A stretch of DNA of 57,102 nt from Brucella tritici (GCF_008932295.1 NZ_WBWA01000032.1:1-57102); one strand, 5' to 3'. Counted from the stretch's first letter, positions 36,798 to 46,155 are shown. Notes: generated by a model from the sequence alone, not told the origin. A program made the numbers and translations.

Positions 36798-36870
36798 TGG
36801 CTGAAACGATGCATGAATGTCATGTGCAATTTGCCAGTTTCGGCAAATTAGCCCTTGCGTGCCAAGTCGT

Positions 36871-36876
36871 TATAAT
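36871..36876 (+). promoter_or_regulatory. -10 box of the native tRNA-Pro promoter
   Basis: A consensus TATAAT lies 18 bp before the tRNA-Pro 5' end. The -35 is weak. Because the island copy starts 103 bp downstream of the native tRNA start in the same direction, this promoter can drive it. Confidence 0.65.
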
Positions 36877-36894
36877 CTACGGCTTTCCCCGGCA

Positions 36895-36952
<58 letters not shown>

Positions 36953-36964
36953 TTATACGGAGTC
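36953..36964 (+). repeat. Island terminal inverted repeat, left
   Basis: TTATACGGAGTC is the exact reverse complement of 56912-56923. Confidence 0.93.
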
Positions 36965-36977
36965 AACGAAAGTGTTC

Positions 36978-37090
<113 letters not shown>

Positions 37091-37374
37091 ATCAGTTATT
37101 TACCCAATTCGTTGATGCTCATCTTTACGTTACCCTAAAAAGAATGCTCGACCGTCGAACGACTATCTGCACGTGTCCGACCGAACGGAATATCCGGAAT
37201 CCGGTTGGACTGTACACTTGCGGATAACTTATTGATAAAAAGAGAAAATTTTTATTCTTCGTCGCCCAAAAACAGTGACTTGTTCTCTGTTGAACACTTT
37301 ATTGCGTTATTGGACGGGCTACAACCAACGATTGGGCATTGCGCAGGCTCTAATGCAGTTCCGTTTTGAACGGC
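37091..37374. other. Island intergenic region
   Basis: No coding frame is supported. A small stem CCGTT/AACGG at 37361-37373 lies next to the metallophosphoesterase stop and is a weak terminator candidate. Confidence 0.35.
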
Positions 37375-38208
37375 CTACGTTATCTCTACTATTAGATCCC
37401 ATCGAAATCCATTCAGCCCCTGTTCCCATCGATAGCCAAATGGATTGCAAATAATCCGACTTCGGCCAATCTGCACGTCGAATGCATGATGTGTATGCCC
37501 GCAGATCCACAGCGCAGGTGCTCGTTCGGAGTGAAGGATGTCATCGAAGGCATCTGATCCGCACGCAAACAAATAGTTGCCGATTGAGTGTGCATAGACT
37601 GGTGGTGTGCAATCGGAGTGTGGCATGTGATGTGTGAGAACAACCGTGGGACCAGTAAAATGTTCTGTTAGTTTTTGCCGAATGTAAGCGGCATCTGACA
37701 GGTGTAGATCGAGCATATTTTCGGGCGTGAATGACTTCCCGTTTTTCAAGCGGATCGCACGGAAGTCATTCAGTATTGCTCGCGCTTCTTGCATTCGCCG
37801 CGCTAGATCAGACTTTAGGGAGAGATTCATCTGAAAATCTACCCATAAGCTAGCCCCAACGAATCTGATGTTGTCGATAATCACCTCGTCCTGATCAAGG
37901 CAGTAAAACCGCTGCGGCCACTCCAAAGAGAGGGCTTCGATTGTCTTGATCGTTTGCCTGTCACTCTCCAGCGACCGTTCTCGATCATTCATGAGCCATT
38001 TGTTCTGATAGAATTCGTGGTTGCCGGGGACATAGATGATGGGCTTCTCATAGTGCCTGATCAAGAATTCCAGCGTGATGTGAAGGTCAGGCGCTGCATT
38101 GAGATCGCCCGCAATGATGATCACATCGCATTCTGGCGCGTTCTCATGTGACGGATAGTCGACTTCTTGCAATTCATGGTGGAGGTCAGACCAGATCCAA
38201 AGTTTCAT
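37375..38208 (-). CDS. Calcineurin-like metallophosphoesterase
   Basis: In this 277-residue protein all five family motifs are present: SDLHHE (D-x-H), GDLN, GNHEFY, THHMPH and GHTHH. Two metal ions should be bound. It is a phosphoesterase of unknown substrate, and similar proteins are common cargo in islands. No signal peptide is seen, so it is probably cytosolic. The upstream gene on the same strand (DUF6634-like) starts at 38685, with a 144-bp gap. Confidence 0.85.
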   Translation of the reverse strand: MKLWIWSDLHHELQEVDYPSHENAPECDVIIIAGDLNAAPDLHITLEFLIRHYEKPIIYVPGNHEFYQNKWLMNDRERSLESDRQTIKTIEALSLEWPQRFYCLDQDEVIIDNIRFVGASLWVDFQMNLSLKSDLARRMQEARAILNDFRAIRLKNGKSFTPENMLDLHLSDAAYIRQKLTEHFTGPTVVLTHHMPHSDCTPPVYAHSIGNYLFACGSDAFDDILHSERAPALWICGHTHHAFDVQIGRSRIICNPFGYRWEQGLNGFRWDLIVEIT

Positions 38209-38352
38209 TCCCTTATCCCCTTTGTTGTCCGCAATTGCCGACAGTTCTCATGCCAGTTTTCCTCTGGCAGGCGCTGACGTCTTTCAGCTTGTACGCAGCG
38301 AAACTCAAACTGCGATGTCAGTCGACGACGTGCAGCACGATGTACGTTTTTC

Positions 38353-38685
38353 TCAATTACCGATGTCTTTTTGGCCCAGTCGGTAAAAGCGGCTGAAAGT
38401 TCTCGCGTAGTTTCTGTCGAGATCGAGTAGCCAGAGCTCGGACGTGATGCCATTCGGCACGATGAAACCGAGCCTGGGATGCTCAAACAATACGCCTTCG
38501 AGACATGTTGTCGGCCGTTTGCTCAGCTTCCAGCTTGTGATTGCTGGCGAATTTGAAAGTTGGCGTTCGTCTGGATGCTCTCCGTTGATTATGCGTTCAA
38601 GATCAGTGACCAGGGCTTTCAGCATATTAATTTCGATTTCGAGTTGTTCGCGATTGTATTTTCCATTTTTGATTATGACAGCCAT
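38353..38685 (-). CDS. DUF6634-like protein
   Basis: The 110-residue protein has LKALVTDLERIINGEHPDE, then ITSWKLSKRPTTCLEGVL and ELWLLDLDRNYARTFSRFYRLG, a pattern I associate with the DUF6634 family of Rhizobiales. Function is unknown. I start at the ATG at 38685, which follows AGGA by 8 nt; an earlier ATG at 38769 lacks a site. Family name is from memory and moderately sure. Confidence 0.6.
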   Translation of the reverse strand: MAVIIKNGKYNREQLEIEINMLKALVTDLERIINGEHPDERQLSNSPAITSWKLSKRPTTCLEGVLFEHPRLGFIVPNGITSELWLLDLDRNYARTFSRFYRLGQKDIGN

Positions 38686-38852
38686 AATAAGATCCTGGAG
38701 AATGAAGAAATGAGGGGCCATACGGGCGCGCGACAACGCACCCGTGGATTGGCGTTTCTTGAATTTCAACGTGTTTGATTGATGCTGCGAGCAGACGCTG
38801 AACCGTTAAGCGTGGAGCATGCAACAGTCGCAAAATGGCTCAGGAACCCCGA

Positions 38853-39698
38853 TTACAGAGCTCGATCAGGAACGAGTGTTTGAAAGTGCAAAGGTTTTGC
38901 TCGTTTCAGTTCTTCGTGCGCCAAGCGATGAAAGATCGAATTGAGCTGTCGATGCTTTTCCATCTCACTGCCGGAAAGGCTGTTACTAAACCAAAAGCTC
39001 AGCATGTGTCTTTGCTGTCTCTGTATTTCCAGCACGTGTTGTGCAGTACCCGATCTACCAGTTAGCTGATCCAAATCATGAAGAGCCCACACGCCCTCTA
39101 AATACTTCGTCTCATTAAGTAATGGGTCTATCGTGACGAACTCTGTCCGTTCTATCTCAACGCCGAAATATTGTGTTCCAATTCGCGGCAAAAAGCTTGC
39201 AAGCTTAGCTTTATCTTCTTCCCACTGGATTTGCGCGCTTCGTTCATTGCCAATCCCGTATGCGATATGAATATAACGCAAGCATTTTTGTTGCAAATCG
39301 TAAACGATGAGATCGAATGCAAAGCCGCCTGATAAATAAGTCGGCGTCAGAGAAGGCTGATAGTGCATAATGCCCTCGGCTTCTTCCGAAAGAGCGCCCA
39401 CCAATTTTCTCATGCTACTGGATGATATTGGAATTCCTGACGTTGTCGTGGAAGTTCTTTCATCAGCGACCGAAATTATACTCTCAAGGTAACCAATGAT
39501 TTTTTCTCCTTCGCTCCAGATTGCGTAACGAAAATATTCGTCGACACGCTCCGTACTCTGAGGATCGCGTTCTTGCTTGTTAATGCGATTGTGAAGTTCA
39601 CTTAGCTGCAATGCCGCATTCAATCCACGTCCTGGATGCCGTCGTGGAACTTCATTTTTCATGAGAATAACATGACCGATTGGGGAGTTTTCAGACAT
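38853..39698 (-). CDS. Hypothetical protein, unknown family
   Basis: The 281-residue soluble protein starts MSENSPIGHVI with GGAG 6-8 nt before the ATG at 39698. It is acidic in parts with no signal peptide or membrane helix. The central region includes YLSGGFAFDLIVYDLQQKCL and QIQWEEDKAKLASFLPRIG, with alternating strand-like and helix-like stretches. I do not recognise it. It is divergent from a small Xre-type regulator, with a repeat-rich intergenic region between them, so the regulator may control it. Confidence 0.7.
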   Translation of the reverse strand: MSENSPIGHVILMKNEVPRRHPGRGLNAALQLSELHNRINKQERDPQSTERVDEYFRYAIWSEGEKIIGYLESIISVADERTSTTTSGIPISSSSMRKLVGALSEEAEGIMHYQPSLTPTYLSGGFAFDLIVYDLQQKCLRYIHIAYGIGNERSAQIQWEEDKAKLASFLPRIGTQYFGVEIERTEFVTIDPLLNETKYLEGVWALHDLDQLTGRSGTAQHVLEIQRQQRHMLSFWFSNSLSGSEMEKHRQLNSIFHRLAHEELKRAKPLHFQTLVPDRAL

Positions 39699-39758
39699 AA
39701 GTTCTCCTGTCCGGCACATGGGTTACATGGGCCAAATTCGATGTGAAACCAGTTTAGA

Positions 39759-39772
39759 CGATGACGTCATCG
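39759..39772. promoter_or_regulatory. Perfect 14-bp palindrome in the divergent region
   Basis: CGATGACGTCATCG is self-complementary and lies 61 bp upstream of the 281-residue protein's start. It is a candidate operator. Confidence 0.55.
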
Positions 39773-39860
39773 ACGGAAAAAATGGGTAATCCGCCTATTT
39801 CATCAAATCTTTAACTCACTGATTCGGTGTCTGTGTGAGCGATAATCTGGCTTATGTCAG

Positions 39861-39933
39861 AATTGCCAGAAATAGGCAATTAAATTCCTAAATATGGCAA
39901 ATAAATACCGATTTAAGGCAAATTGGGGGGTGT
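39861..39933. promoter_or_regulatory. Three GGCAA direct repeats with 21-bp period upstream of the Xre gene
   Basis: GGCAA occurs at 39875, 39896 and 39917, exactly 21 bp apart (two helical turns). The first two continue as GGCAATTAAATTCC and GGCAAATAAATACC. A reverse copy AATTGCC at 39861-39867 pairs with GGCAATT at 39875-39881. These are likely operator sites for the adjacent HTH protein. Confidence 0.65.
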
Positions 39934-39967
39934 AGCAGTTGCATACTCCCTGAATTAAAAGAAAAGG

Positions 39968-40210
39968 ATGGATATACCGATTGCACTTTTGCGAGCCGCA
40001 AGACTCGCACTCGATTTAAGTCGAGAAGAGCTCGCCGCAGAAGCGGGGGTAAGCGTGCGGACTATCGGAAGCTTTGAAAGAAATGCAGGCGTAAAAATTG
40101 AAACTCAGCGGAAAATCCAATCAGCTCTGGAACGAAAAGGTGTAACCTTTATTTATAGAGATAAATCCAAGGGCTTCGGTTTAATAATGCCGAAAAGCTG
40201 GCCTTCATAA
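39968..40210 (+). CDS. Small Xre-family helix-turn-helix regulator
   Basis: The 80-residue protein has the HTH SREELAAEAGVSVRTIGSFE (about residues 18-37) and the usual tail ETQRKIQSALERKGVTFIYR. It probably represses its own promoter through the GGCAA repeats just upstream and perhaps the divergent 281-residue gene. It could also be an antitoxin-like protein, but no toxin feature is evident next door. Confidence 0.85.
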   Translation: MDIPIALLRAARLALDLSREELAAEAGVSVRTIGSFERNAGVKIETQRKIQSALERKGVTFIYRDKSKGFGLIMPKSWPS

Positions 40211-40232
40211 ATTTCAATTTATTTTAGCTTTT

Positions 40233-40505
40233 TCATAAAAAATCGCCGCCCTTAACTTTTATGGGCCGCCAAACATAATGCTCGTGAGTACGTTCAAAAT
40301 CTGGCCATTCCAATGTCGAATTACAATTGGTGGAGTCGCAGGTCGTGCATTTAAACTTGAGGGTATAGGGGTTGCTTCCGTGGCCAAAGATCGATGCGAG
40401 ATCGCTGGCCAGAAACCGGGCACTCCGTTTGCAGGTACGGCACTCGGCCATTACGAACAATCGATGCCGTGAAGCCTGTCCAAGTGTTTTAATCGTGCTT
40501 GTCAT
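40233..40505 (-). CDS. Small zinc-ribbon-like hypothetical protein
   Basis: In this 90-residue protein, two pairs of cysteines (AECRTCKRS and KFKCTTCDSTNC) suggest a zinc ribbon. Residues between them (ARFLASDLASIFGHG) look helical. No function is known. It lies between the Xre gene and arsO, on the arsO strand. Confidence 0.6.
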   Translation of the reverse strand: MTSTIKTLGQASRHRLFVMAECRTCKRSARFLASDLASIFGHGSNPYTLKFKCTTCDSTNCNSTLEWPDFERTHEHYVWRPIKVKGGDFL

Positions 40506-40544
40506 GCACTAGGTATAGAACAAAACAGGAACTCAGATAAAGGA

Positions 40545-41609
40545 CTATTCCGACGAACCAATTAGATCTGCGACCAATCGCGGTACAAATTCGCGAGCTG
40601 TCCGACCTGCACCGATTAATGTCGCAGATGCCGCACCCGTCCAGTTGCCATAACCAGCAAGCCACAAACCAGGTTCTTTAATGGATCGTTGTTCAATGAC
40701 TTGAACCCGTCCGTTCGGTTCAACAACGCCGAGGGGTTTCAGGTGATCCGTTGCAGGACGAAATCCTGTACACCAGATTACCGCGTCGATTTTGGTCTCT
40801 GTTTGGTCAGCCCAAACGACACCATCTTCTGTAAATTGCTTAAAGGGGCGTACGGCGTTCAATACGCCTCGGTCCCGCGCGGCTTTTACCGGAGCGACCA
40901 TAATAATGTCCCCAATTGTCGTATTGGCGTCGACATCTCCCCGTACGCGTGCACTGGCGTTTTCAAAAAGCACTCGGCCGTCAATTTCGTCAGGCAGAAA
41001 CACTGGCGGCGTCAGTGTCACCCAAATTGTTTCTGCGACGGTACTTAAGTCAGCGAGAATTTGTGCCCCTGAATTGCCTCCGCCAACAATAAGCACACGC
41101 TGGCCAGCAAAATCATCGGCAGTTTCATAATGTGCAGAATGAATCTGAACGCCTGAGAACAGGTCCTTGCCGAGGTAGTCGGGGACAAACGGTTTCGACC
41201 ATGTCCCAGTGGCACTGATAACCGCATGGCAGGTTCGGCTCGATCCATCCGCCAATATAACCCTAAGAACATCACTTTCACGGGTGACAGATTCTACCTT
41301 GTGTGGGCGTTCGACAGGAAACTTATAGCGTTCCTCATAACGCTGAAGGTAGCTGATCACTTCATCGCGCGTAGGATAACCATCTGATTCCCGACTGGGA
41401 GGCATCAGCCAGCCAGGGAGCGAACTGAAACTGGCAGGCGAAAAAAGGCGCAGAGAATCCCATCCATGCAGCCATGCCCCGCCTGGTTCATTGCCGTCAT
41501 CCAGGATAGTGAATTCTACTTCAGCACGGCGGAGATAGTACGCAGCCGCAAGCCCGGTTTGACCTCCACCGATTATGATCACATCGTGATCGATTTTCGG
41601 GCTATCCAT
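40545..41609 (-). CDS. arsO: Flavin-containing monooxygenase of the arsenic cluster, ArsO-like
   Basis: The 354-residue protein has an FAD-binding GGGQTGLAAAYYLRR near the start and a second dinucleotide site VLIVGGGNSGAQILADLS. Near the end is DAVIWCTGFRPATDHL. This is the ArsO-type flavoprotein family linked to arsenic operons; its reaction is not firmly established. I use the ATG at 41609. A TTG at 41657 extends it by 16 residues. It is downstream of arsK. Confidence 0.8.
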   Translation of the reverse strand: MDSPKIDHDVIIIGGGQTGLAAAYYLRRAEVEFTILDDGNEPGGAWLHGWDSLRLFSPASFSSLPGWLMPPSRESDGYPTRDEVISYLQRYEERYKFPVERPHKVESVTRESDVLRVILADGSSRTCHAVISATGTWSKPFVPDYLGKDLFSGVQIHSAHYETADDFAGQRVLIVGGGNSGAQILADLSTVAETIWVTLTPPVFLPDEIDGRVLFENASARVRGDVDANTTIGDIIMVAPVKAARDRGVLNAVRPFKQFTEDGVVWADQTETKIDAVIWCTGFRPATDHLKPLGVVEPNGRVQVIEQRSIKEPGLWLAGYGNWTGAASATLIGAGRTAREFVPRLVADLIGSSE

Positions 41610-41691
41610 GGGTACCGGAGTATTCAGATTTATTGTCACGCTACCTATCCCCGCCAATGTACCATTACAAAGACAATCAATTGCAAGCAGC

Positions 41692-42915
41692 TTATAATGC
41701 CACCTTGGCTAATCGGGCTTTTTCAGACTCATTTTCCAGTCGGACCAATAACCCGAAGGCAATGAGCGAGGATACGCTACAAACAATAACGATTGCGAGC
41801 GCCGCCTTTACACCCAAATGCCCCATTGCGAATGCCATCGCAAATGGAGCCATTGCTGACACAATAAGCCGTGCCGACATTATTTTACCCTGCATTGCGC
41901 CATATCCTTCGCTTCCGAACAGCGAAAGAGGCAACGTCCCTGACACTATACTGAAGAGGCCGTTACCAAAGCCGAACAGACAGGCAAATATTAACGCCGC
42001 AGCTATGAATGGAGCGCCGAGCATCAGGCAGGTGACTGCAAGCGCCATTAGTGAGGAAGAAATGATCGCGAGTTTGATCGGAGCAAGGTTCTTGCCGCCG
42101 ATCATGTTTATCAGACGGCTGGTCACCTGGGATGGACCAAACATCGCCCCTATCAAGGCTGCCGATCCTGCAAGACCAAGGCCTTTCAACATCGGAATCA
42201 TATGAACGAGGATAGCTGCTGCGATCAACGATTGAAACGAAAGACCGATTAGCAGGTACATGAAACCTCGCCGACGAAAAAGCCTTGGCAGCGTCCCTTC
42301 AGTTATCGTGCGCGATCCATTCGCCGAACTTGTACGAGCTTTCGACGCGAGATTTCGCGCTAGCCAAAAGTGAACTGGCATACAAAGAGCGAAGTGAAGA
42401 CATGCGAACAGCAGATAAATTTGCTGCCATGTCAGCCATTGCTGAAGAGATGTGGTGATCGGCCAAAAGATTGTCGAGGCAAATCCTGCAATCAAAGTCA
42501 GGTAAGTGATGCTGCGCTGTGCAACCGTTGGTGCAAGTTGCACCAGAAGAACAAAGGCCGCGCCGTACTGTACCAGGTTCGCGGCCACTTCGATAAGCGT
42601 CAGGGTTGCTGCGAATGTGACCGCATTCGGTGAAAAGGCACTGGCGACCAATGCAGTGGCCGCTATTATTGAGCCAACGGTCATCACGCGACCTGCACCG
42701 AGGCGATCAATTAGACGTCCCATCCAGGGTGCCAGGAAGCCCCCCGTCAGGAGAGCGACCGACAACGCTCCGAATATCCATTCATTCGAAACAGAGAAAT
42801 CTTGCGCCATAGATGGCGCAAGAATGCTGAAGGAATAATATAATGTGCCGTAGCCAATATTCTGGGTCAGTCCTAGACCGACAATGGCGGCGATAGGAAG
42901 CCGTTGGACGCTCAT
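41692..42915 (-). CDS. arsK: MFS efflux transporter, ArsK-like
   Basis: The 407-residue major facilitator protein has 12 membrane helices and a first helix block with LTQNIGYGTLYYSFSILAPSM. Loop 2-3 carries GRLIDRLGAGR. Its start and first helices match the arsenite-efflux ArsK group known from Agrobacterium, as I recall it. Placement between arsO and DUF6428 supports an arsenical substrate. Substrate specificity is inferred. Confidence 0.78.
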   Translation of the reverse strand: MSVQRLPIAAIVGLGLTQNIGYGTLYYSFSILAPSMAQDFSVSNEWIFGALSVALLTGGFLAPWMGRLIDRLGAGRVMTVGSIIAATALVASAFSPNAVTFAATLTLIEVAANLVQYGAAFVLLVQLAPTVAQRSITYLTLIAGFASTIFWPITTSLQQWLTWQQIYLLFACLHFALCMPVHFWLARNLASKARTSSANGSRTITEGTLPRLFRRRGFMYLLIGLSFQSLIAAAILVHMIPMLKGLGLAGSAALIGAMFGPSQVTSRLINMIGGKNLAPIKLAIISSSLMALAVTCLMLGAPFIAAALIFACLFGFGNGLFSIVSGTLPLSLFGSEGYGAMQGKIMSARLIVSAMAPFAMAFAMGHLGVKAALAIVIVCSVSSLIAFGLLVRLENESEKARLAKVAL

Positions 42916-42971
42916 GATGATTTTATCGCCATAGTTTTGCAGTTTAACGGCGTCAAAGAACTAAACCTGCA

Positions 42972-43484
42972 TCATGCACAACATTGCGAGTTAGTTGGGT
43001 CACAGCAAGAACTGGCTCCTTTTATTTGCTCTGCCAGCCACCGATCTCTGGGTTTGCAGCTGGAAGGACGTGCCGTTAAAGCCACTTCAAAGGTACCGTT
43101 GGTCAGAAGCGGTGCAGTTGCGTAATAAAGTGCCATGGGCCGCTTTCCATCGCTGACTTCAAATGTGAGCCTGGCACCGGGTTCCAACTGGACGTGCTTC
43201 GATACTTTGTGAATGATTGCCGCGAATTTCGCCGCTGGCATATGGCTTCGGTCGTCTTCGTCTATGTCCCAGAGCTGAACAAACATCTCTGACCATGCTT
43301 CCGGATTAGCGCCACAATCCAGAGCAGAGAACTGACCTGCCTTGACTTCGGTAACATGATAGCCGGGTTTCGTTGGATGCCCTTCATAGAAGAACACCAA
43401 CGGTGCCTCTGGGGCTTCTTGCAATCCATTGAGGAGATCGTCGAGGCTGATTTCAGGCGATACGCTCTTGTCGATTACGTTCAT
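42972..43484 (-). CDS. DUF6428-like protein of arsenic clusters
   Basis: The 170-residue protein has FFYEGHPTKPGYHVTEVK, SALDCGANPEAWSEMFVQLWD and the C-terminal Cys pairs SCCDPTNSQCCA. Similar proteins accompany ArsR regulators. The function is unknown; the terminal CC motifs may bind arsenite. It is divergent from arsR (43526) across a 41-bp region with a clear operator. Confidence 0.72.
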   Translation of the reverse strand: MNVIDKSVSPEISLDDLLNGLQEAPEAPLVFFYEGHPTKPGYHVTEVKAGQFSALDCGANPEAWSEMFVQLWDIDEDDRSHMPAAKFAAIIHKVSKHVQLEPGARLTFEVSDGKRPMALYYATAPLLTNGTFEVALTARPSSCKPRDRWLAEQIKGASSCCDPTNSQCCA

Positions 43485-43496
43485 GTTCGGTATCCT
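43468..43496 (+). promoter_or_regulatory. Promoter of the second arsR
   Basis: TTGTCG (43468-43473), a 17-bp spacer, then TATCCT (43491-43496), upstream of the ArsR operator. Confidence 0.5.
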
Positions 43497-43499
43497 CGA

Positions 43500-43523
43500 T
43501 TCAATAATTCAAGGATTGTTGAA
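43500..43523. promoter_or_regulatory. ArsR-type operator between DUF6428 and arsR
   Basis: TTCAATAAT-N6-ATTGTTGAA is an inverted repeat with 8 of 9 arm matches. It lies just before the arsR ATG and over the divergent start region. Confidence 0.75.
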
Positions 43524-43525
43524 AT

Positions 43526-43891
43526 ATGGATGACCGTCAAGCTCTTTTATCATTTGCGGCACTCTCACAGGAAACGCGTCTTGGCATTATCAGGACGTTG
43601 GTCGTTGCTGGACGAGAGGGACTGGCCGCAGGAGCAATTGCGGAACGCATGGGCGTATCTCCGTCAAATGTCAGTTTTCATTTGAAAGAACTGGAAAGGG
43701 CGGGATTGATATCGCAACGGCGTGAGTCACGTTCGCTCATCTATGTCGCCAATTATCAATCCATGGCCGATCTCATCAAATTTCTGATGGAGGACTGTTG
43801 CGCGGGCGATCAGATCATTAAGGCGACTGTGGAGGAACCAGATGGCTGCTGTACTTCTGGGCGGGAAACGGAAGCTGGGTCACTTCGCTGA
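43526..43891 (+). CDS. arsR: ArsR family repressor (second copy)
   Basis: This 121-residue winged-helix regulator has ALSQETRLGIIRTLVVAG and the DNA helix MGVSPSNVSFHLKELERAGL. A CC pair follows in MEDCCAGDQ, with a further CC in DGCCTSG; these are the likely As(III) ligands. It should control itself and the divergent DUF6428-arsK-arsO unit. The operator covers its RBS region. Confidence 0.92.
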   Translation: MDDRQALLSFAALSQETRLGIIRTLVVAGREGLAAGAIAERMGVSPSNVSFHLKELERAGLISQRRESRSLIYVANYQSMADLIKFLMEDCCAGDQIIKATVEEPDGCCTSGRETEAGSLR

Positions 43892-43923
43892 AGCAGACTC
43901 ATTTGTTTCAAAATGGCTGGAAT

Positions 43924-43971
43924 ATTGAGCGCTCGCACAACAGGATGTCTTGCGAGACGCTCAATCTTTTT
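43924..43971. terminator. Bidirectional terminator between arsR and arsH
   Basis: ATTGAGCG-CTCGCA pairs with TGCGAG-A-CGCTCAAT, followed by CTTTTTC. It separates two convergent arsenic units. Confidence 0.8.
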
Positions 43972-43977
43972 CTGAAT

Positions 43978-44703
43978 TCAGATTGATTTCAACGAAACAC
44001 GCTTTTCGAGTTTGGCTGCTTCTTCCTTGCGCTCGCTATAACGGTCTGTGAGATGATCCGAGATGCCACGCGTCAGAAGTGTAAACTTCATCAGTTCTTC
44101 CATTACGTCCACCACGCGATCATAGAACGACGAGGGTTTCATCCGTCCAGCGTCGTCAAATTCTTGCCATGCCTTTGCGACGGATGACTGGTTTGGAATG
44201 GTGATCATTCGCATCCATCGTCCAAGAATGCGCATCTGATTGACCGCGTTGAAGCTCTGCGATCCGCCTGATACCTGCATCAATGCCAGAGTTCGGCCCT
44301 GCGTCGGACGAATTGCTCCACCCGGCAAAGGAATCCAGTCGATCTGCGATTTCATGACGGCGCTCATGGCTCCATGACGTTCTGGACTGGTCCAGACTTG
44401 CCCTTCTGACCAAAGCATTGCCTCACGCAATTCCTGAACCTTCGGATGCTCTGCCGAACCATCGTCAGGCAAGGGAAGACCATTGGCGTGAAAGACACGC
44501 GTTTCAGCACCCATCGCATCGAGCAGACGCTGTGCTTCCAGCGTCAGAAGCCGACTATAGGAACGATCACGAAGTGAGCCATAGAGCAAAAGGATACGAG
44601 GCTTATGCTTTGGAAAGTCGGCGCGTAGTGCATCCAGGTCGGGCAATGCGAAGGAATTCTGATCGAGGTTCGGCAGGTCCATGTCAGCGGGACTTTCTTT
44701 CAT
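43978..44703 (-). CDS. arsH: ArsH flavoprotein
   Basis: The 241-residue NADPH:FMN-dependent oxidoreductase has [18 protein letters not shown] (flavin phosphate loop), [20 protein letters not shown] and [19 protein letters not shown]. ArsH oxidises trivalent organoarsenicals to pentavalent forms. It overlaps the arsC 3' end by 20 bp if the ATG at 44703 is used; the ATG at 44682 (MDLPNLDQ) would not overlap. It is last in the arsR-arsC-acr3-arsC-arsH operon. Confidence 0.93.
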   Translation of the reverse strand: MKESPADMDLPNLDQNSFALPDLDALRADFPKHKPRILLLYGSLRDRSYSRLLTLEAQRLLDAMGAETRVFHANGLPLPDDGSAEHPKVQELREAMLWSEGQVWTSPERHGAMSAVMKSQIDWIPLPGGAIRPTQGRTLALMQVSGGSQSFNAVNQMRILGRWMRMITIPNQSSVAKAWQEFDDAGRMKPSSFYDRVVDVMEELMKFTLLTRGISDHLTDRYSERKEEAAKLEKRVSLKSI

Positions 44704-45097
44704 AGGTGATGACTTCTCCGTCCTCTTTGGTGAATGACGACACCGGGTTTTCCAGAATGTCGAGAACCAGTTCTGACGGACGGCACAATTTGGTGCCAAG
44801 TGGCGTTTCCACGATTGGACGATTGATCAGGATAGGATGCGCCATCATGAAGTCGACCAGTTCGTCATCGGTCCAGTTTAGATCGGACAATCCCAACTCG
44901 GCATATGGTGTGCCTTTCTCGCGAAGGAGTTGGCGAGGCGTCATCTGCATTGCTCGAAGCAATTCAACCAGTCGTTCTCGCGACGGCGGATTTTGCACAT
45001 ATTCGATGACAACAGGCTCTTCGCCGCTGGCATGGATCAAGGCCAATGTGTTGCGAGAGGTGCCGCATTTCGGATTGTGATAGATCGTAACTGACAT
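44684..45097 (-). CDS. arsC: Glutaredoxin-type arsenate reductase
   Basis: The 137-residue protein has the start [18 protein letters not shown] with catalytic Cys in KCGTSRN and [17 protein letters not shown], then [17 protein letters not shown]. It reduces As(V) to As(III) with glutaredoxin and glutathione. The ATG at 45097 overlaps the acr3 stop (TGATG). The longer in-frame start at 45151 lies in acr3. It is one of two unrelated arsC types in this operon. Confidence 0.93.
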   Translation of the reverse strand: MSVTIYHNPKCGTSRNTLALIHASGEEPVVIEYVQNPPSRERLVELLRAMQMTPRQLLREKGTPYAELGLSDLNWTDDELVDFMMAHPILINRPIVETPLGTKLCRPSELVLDILENPVSSFTKEDGEVITYERKSR

Positions 45098-46155
45098 CAG
45101 AGTTTTCCTGTTTCGCTGACTGGCTTTTGATTGGCACCGCGTTCGTACCAACCCTTTGAGCGGTTCACGATCCAGACGACCGAGAGCATGACGGGCACTT
45201 CAACAAGAACGCCAACCACTGTTGCAAGTGCTGCGCCAGATGAGAAGCCGAAAAGACTGATTGCGGCTGCTACAGCCAGCTCGAAGAAGTTTGAAGCACC
45301 AATCAAAGCCGAGGGACCGGCGACGCAATGTTGCTCGCCTGAAATGCGATTCAACAGATAAGCGAGGCCAGAGTTGAAATAGACCTGGATGAGGATCGGG
45401 ACGGCCAGCATTGCAATGATCATGGGCTGTGCGATGATCTGCTCTCCTTGAAACCCGAAAAGCAAAATCAGGGTAGCGAGAAGGGCTAGGAGAGAAATAG
45501 GTTGGAGAGCATTCAGAAGGCGCGTCAGGGACTGCTGTCCACCGCCCTTAAGAAGGCCACTGCGCAGGACTTGCGCAATTATAACGGGGATCACAATGTA
45601 AAGAACGACAGAAATTACGAGCGTATCCCACGGCACGGTGATTGCAGACAAACCTAGAAGCAGTCCAACAATCGGTGCAAATGCGATGACCATGATCGAA
45701 TTGTTTAGTGCCACCTGAGAGAGCGTGAAATGCGGCTCGCCTTTCGTCAAATTCGACCAGACGAACACCATTGCCGTACAAGGGGCCGCTGCCAGAATAA
45801 TCAGCCCAGCAATGTAGGAATCGATCTGGTCTGCAGGCAGATAAGGGCGAAACAGCCAACCGATAAATAGCCAACCGAGAAGCGCCATAGAGAATGGTTT
45901 GACGGCCCAATTGATAAATAGCGTGACACCGATACCGCGCCAATGTTCTGTGACTTGCTTAAGCGCCCCGAAATCGATTTTCAGAAGCATCGGAATAATC
46001 ATAAGCCAGATCAGCACAGCGACTGGGATATTGACGTTTGCGACCTCGGCAGAGCCAAGCAGATGAAAGAATGCTGGGAATATATGCCCCAATGCGACAC
46101 CGGCGACTATGCAAAGCGCCACCCAGACAGTCAGATAACGTTCGAAAGTGGACAT
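45097..46155 (-). CDS. acr3: Acr3 arsenite efflux permease
   Basis: The 352-residue protein has ten predicted TM helices, with AAAPCTAMVFVWSNLTKG (TM4 essential cysteine) and GASNFFELAVAAAISLFG. It exports As(III) by proton-motive force. It is translationally coupled to both neighbours: its ATG shares a base with the upstream arsC stop, and its stop overlaps the downstream arsC. Confidence 0.96.
   Translation of the reverse strand: MSTFERYLTVWVALCIVAGVALGHIFPAFFHLLGSAEVANVNIPVAVLIWLMIIPMLLKIDFGALKQVTEHWRGIGVTLFINWAVKPFSMALLGWLFIGWLFRPYLPADQIDSYIAGLIILAAAPCTAMVFVWSNLTKGEPHFTLSQVALNNSIMVIAFAPIVGLLLGLSAITVPWDTLVISVVLYIVIPVIIAQVLRSGLLKGGGQQSLTRLLNALQPISLLALLATLILLFGFQGEQIIAQPMIIAMLAVPILIQVYFNSGLAYLLNRISGEQHCVAGPSALIGASNFFELAVAAAISLFGFSSGAALATVVGVLVEVPVMLSVVWIVNRSKGWYERGANQKPVSETGKL

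Noticed and set aside
38205..38486. Minus-strand 93-codon frame between the phosphoesterase and the DUF6634-like gene
   Set aside because: It overlaps the better supported DUF6634-like gene in another frame and has no RBS.
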